DNA from: Exaiptasia diaphana
Lineage: Eukaryota; Cnidaria; Anthozoa; Actiniaria; Aiptasiidae
Direction: 5' to 3'
Length of the DNA stretch: 64,000 nucleotides
Assembly: GCF_001417965.1 (NCBI RefSeq)
Contig: NW_018388191.1
Span: 854,873 to 918,872, forward strand
A model generated the notes under the pieces. It did not search any database and was not told where the DNA came from. It saw only the letters and a program-made list of their open reading frames with translations. Positions 62,001 through 64,000 of this stretch are shown piece by piece. Made by a program: the position numbers and the translations under genes. The stretch's first letter is position 1, and every line of letters starts with the position of its first letter.

Positions 62001-63913
62001 CATCTATCACATTTATTTATCACTACTGAGGATTTTGACTTAAAGGCTGCTTCTGCCATGCTTATTGCTCAGCTATGGGACCCAGAATGTATTGCTAAGT
62101 CTCCTGACTCAATAAAGACCATGTTAGATGCAATACACCAAACTATTTGTTATATTTATAAAACAAAGGTAAGACTTACTGTCAAATAAGTAGTGATTTG
62201 GCTTCAAATTAATTAACAAAAAGTTCTTTGAATTTTGTTTATTGGCTAAAATGCACTTTGATACTTTTAGGTTACACCATGTTGTCTATTTGGTGGTGCT
62301 TCAGGGCTTTTAGATGGTGTTTTGTCAGTCCTTTCACTTATGACAAAAGAGGTAATCATAATTATGTAGAACAGTCCAATATATTATTAGCATGTCATCG
62401 AATTTCCGCTTTTCATCTTTGTGTGAAAAATGAGTCAGCTCTCCTAGTGGACAGCTGTGTTAGCCCACAGTAATGGCTATGTATGGTTTGTACAGTGAAC
62501 TCTCAGGATTGGATTCCATGAAGTATTGGATGAGAAATTATCCTGCCATAAGATCAAGAATCATGATCAAGAATCAAACATAATCTGAGCATGATAATTG
62601 TTAAATTGCAAGCATTAATTTGACAGAACTTGATGCTCAATGTTCATATTTTTTCTATAGTTTAAATGTATTCAGGAATGACAACCATTTTCTGCTCTTC
62701 TCTAGTGTGATATCCCTCCATATCAACTGCTAGAACACAGTCTATGGCATAATGTATGGGGTGCCATGGCAACAGTACTTAATCTTAACGACAATGATGT
62801 CATAGGAGATATACAATGGTATATGGTGTCATTCTCTGGTGTTATAGAAGTCTTGTATTCCACTGACCAGCTATTTAATAAGGTATAAAATATAGTATAC
62901 ATTACACCAGGGTTTTATACCTTTATACCATTTGGCATTGCAGAATCCCACAGTTTTATTATAATAAATGAGATATCTAGTATTGTTTTTCTCACACAAT
63001 GCTGTGTTGTGTTTGCTAGGCTCCAGTTGAATGCACTGATAGCTTCTCTGATTCTCGCTCCAACTTTGCCTTGATTTTGACAAGATGGCTGACTATGGAT
63101 TTCATCATTCCTTTGCAACAACAGTATGTGTTTCTTGTGTGATGTTCAACTAAAATTGATTAAGTGCAGTGGTAACAGTGGTTCACAAAATGATTAAAGC
63201 ATCCTTGTTATGCATAGTTTGACAACAGCAATATGCAGTAGCAGTGAGGAAACAATGGTTGCTGTCTGTGCCTTTGTGCTTCAGGTAATGCAAGGAAATG
63301 TGCATGATGTATCTAGCTATACATGTGTTGCATTGTACACAAGAGGCAGGGATTATGAAGGGCGAACAGCAATATCCATTGGATAAATCCTGGTCTACCT
63401 CATCCTTATCATAAACTCCATAGAAAATCTAAGAAGCAGATAACTTTATCTAGTATTCATGGACCCCAGATGTCTGAGACATTTTAAATGACTACATATT
63501 AACGTTCTGGTTGTCAGTGCTGATTAATAAGAATAAGTATTTTTCAATGATTGCTATCCATTTTCCCAGGTTGTTCGTATCTTGTACTGTCCTTTTGCTG
63601 TTGATTTGGATGAAGCTTTACTAAATGACACTCAAAGGTACATTTTCTTGTAAAGTTTTTGCATCAGGTTCCAGCTGTACAAAGGATGAGATAGAATGCT
63701 ACTCACTCTTAGCTACACCAGTCAAAAATATTAAAATAATTATCAAGTAATCAAAGACAACTTTAAAAATTGCTTTGGATAAATGCAGTAAATTAATATT
63801 ATTTTATTATTATCCTTTGTGTTTCAGTGTTTTTTATCAACGTAATGTGCTTCCAAACATTATGGAGATCTGCTGTACTGTTCTACCTGAAGATGCTATG
63901 GAGCTTCCTATTG
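56036..63913 (+). CDS. STK36: Serine/threonine kinase 36 (Fused), N-terminal 24 exons, cut by window end
   Basis: Fused-family kinase of Hedgehog signalling and/or motile-cilium assembly. Exons: 56036-56119, 56311-56451, 56660-56737, 56815-56945, 57024-57072, 57166-57233, 57528-57618, 57771-57812, 57916-58009, 58176-58258, 58441-58675, 59047-59210, 59504-59754, 59976-60158, 60444-60555, 60789-60939, 61259-61688, 61982-62168, 62271-62351, 62706-62882, 63020-63123, 63218-63284, 63570-63637, 63828-63913, then donor GTTAGT; about 1052 residues visible. The kinase has [12 protein letters not shown] (K33), HRDMKPQN (D125), DFG (D143), [31 protein letters not shown] and [13 protein letters not shown]. 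All catalytic residues are intact, so it should be active. A Lys-rich linker follows, then [13 protein letters not shown] (as in human EEPDSDNEWQHL), then helical-repeat sequence. The exon 11 acceptor has a poor pyrimidine tract. The C terminus lies beyond the window. Confidence 0.95.
60951..61080. repeat. (ATCA)n tetranucleotide array in an STK36 intron
   Basis: ATCAATCA repeats with occasional GTCA or CTAT interruptions, in the intron after exon 16. The open frame it creates (SINQSINQ-type) is a repeat artefact. Confidence 0.9.
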
Positions 63914-64000
63914 GTTAGTATTCTCCTGTTCATCTGTCTTATGATATAATAATAAGTCTTTTATTTTGAGAGGGAAGCATGTAATAGTCACTATACAAAT

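Overview
The window is intron-rich, AT-rich nuclear DNA from an invertebrate animal. Reconstructed spliced genes have GT-AG introns in consistent phase, mostly 100-1500 bp, and the introns and spacers are full of small fold-back and terminal-inverted-repeat elements. A tandem family of ASIC-like DEG/ENaC channels, duplicated TRAF genes and a Fused (STK36) kinase together suggest a cnidarian, most likely an anthozoan (coral or anemone). That assignment is inference. Two N characters (near 33806 and 34006) show it is assembled draft sequence.

Layout: (1) About 3.9-31.3 kb, minus strand: four head-to-tail seven-exon DEG/ENaC sodium-channel genes (3884-7418, 11753-14862, 21759-24705, 28373-31298) coding for about 490, 482, 485 and 477 residues. 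Internal exon sizes are nearly fixed (154, 72-75, 172-187 and 92 bp). (2) 31.3-34.4 kb: a gene-poor, repeat-bearing spacer. (3) 34.46-40.18 kb, minus strand: a 22-exon THOC1 gene (THO/TREX mRNA-export subunit) whose visible end stops before the usual C-terminal acidic and death-domain part. (4) 42.07-47.11 and 49.31-55.02 kb, plus strand: two tandem TRAF-type genes (RING, TRAF zinc fingers, coiled coil, MATH) with closely similar proximal promoters. The second has one extra exon, packed with Tyr-x-Asn motifs, that the first lacks. (5) 56.04 kb to the right edge, plus strand: the first 24 exons of STK36/Fused, truncated by the window end.

The genes do not form an operon-like pathway. The cluster is a record of local tandem duplication: four channels sharing an almost invariant DNA patch after TM1, which suggests gene conversion, and two TRAFs that differ by a possible phosphotyrosine-docking exon. 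The rest is mobile-element debris: hAT-like, pogo-like and other TA-flanked MITEs, a possible Crypton-type fragment, a Penelope-type hammerhead-like repeat, large hairpins and minisatellites.

The strongest leads are the Tyr-x-Asn exon in the second TRAF gene, the near-identical tract shared by the four channel genes, the apparently truncated THOC1, and a dispersed element whose 387-bp core is inverted relative to its flanking hairpin. All exon coordinates were worked out by eye from splice signals, phase and paralog or family alignment. No database search was run.
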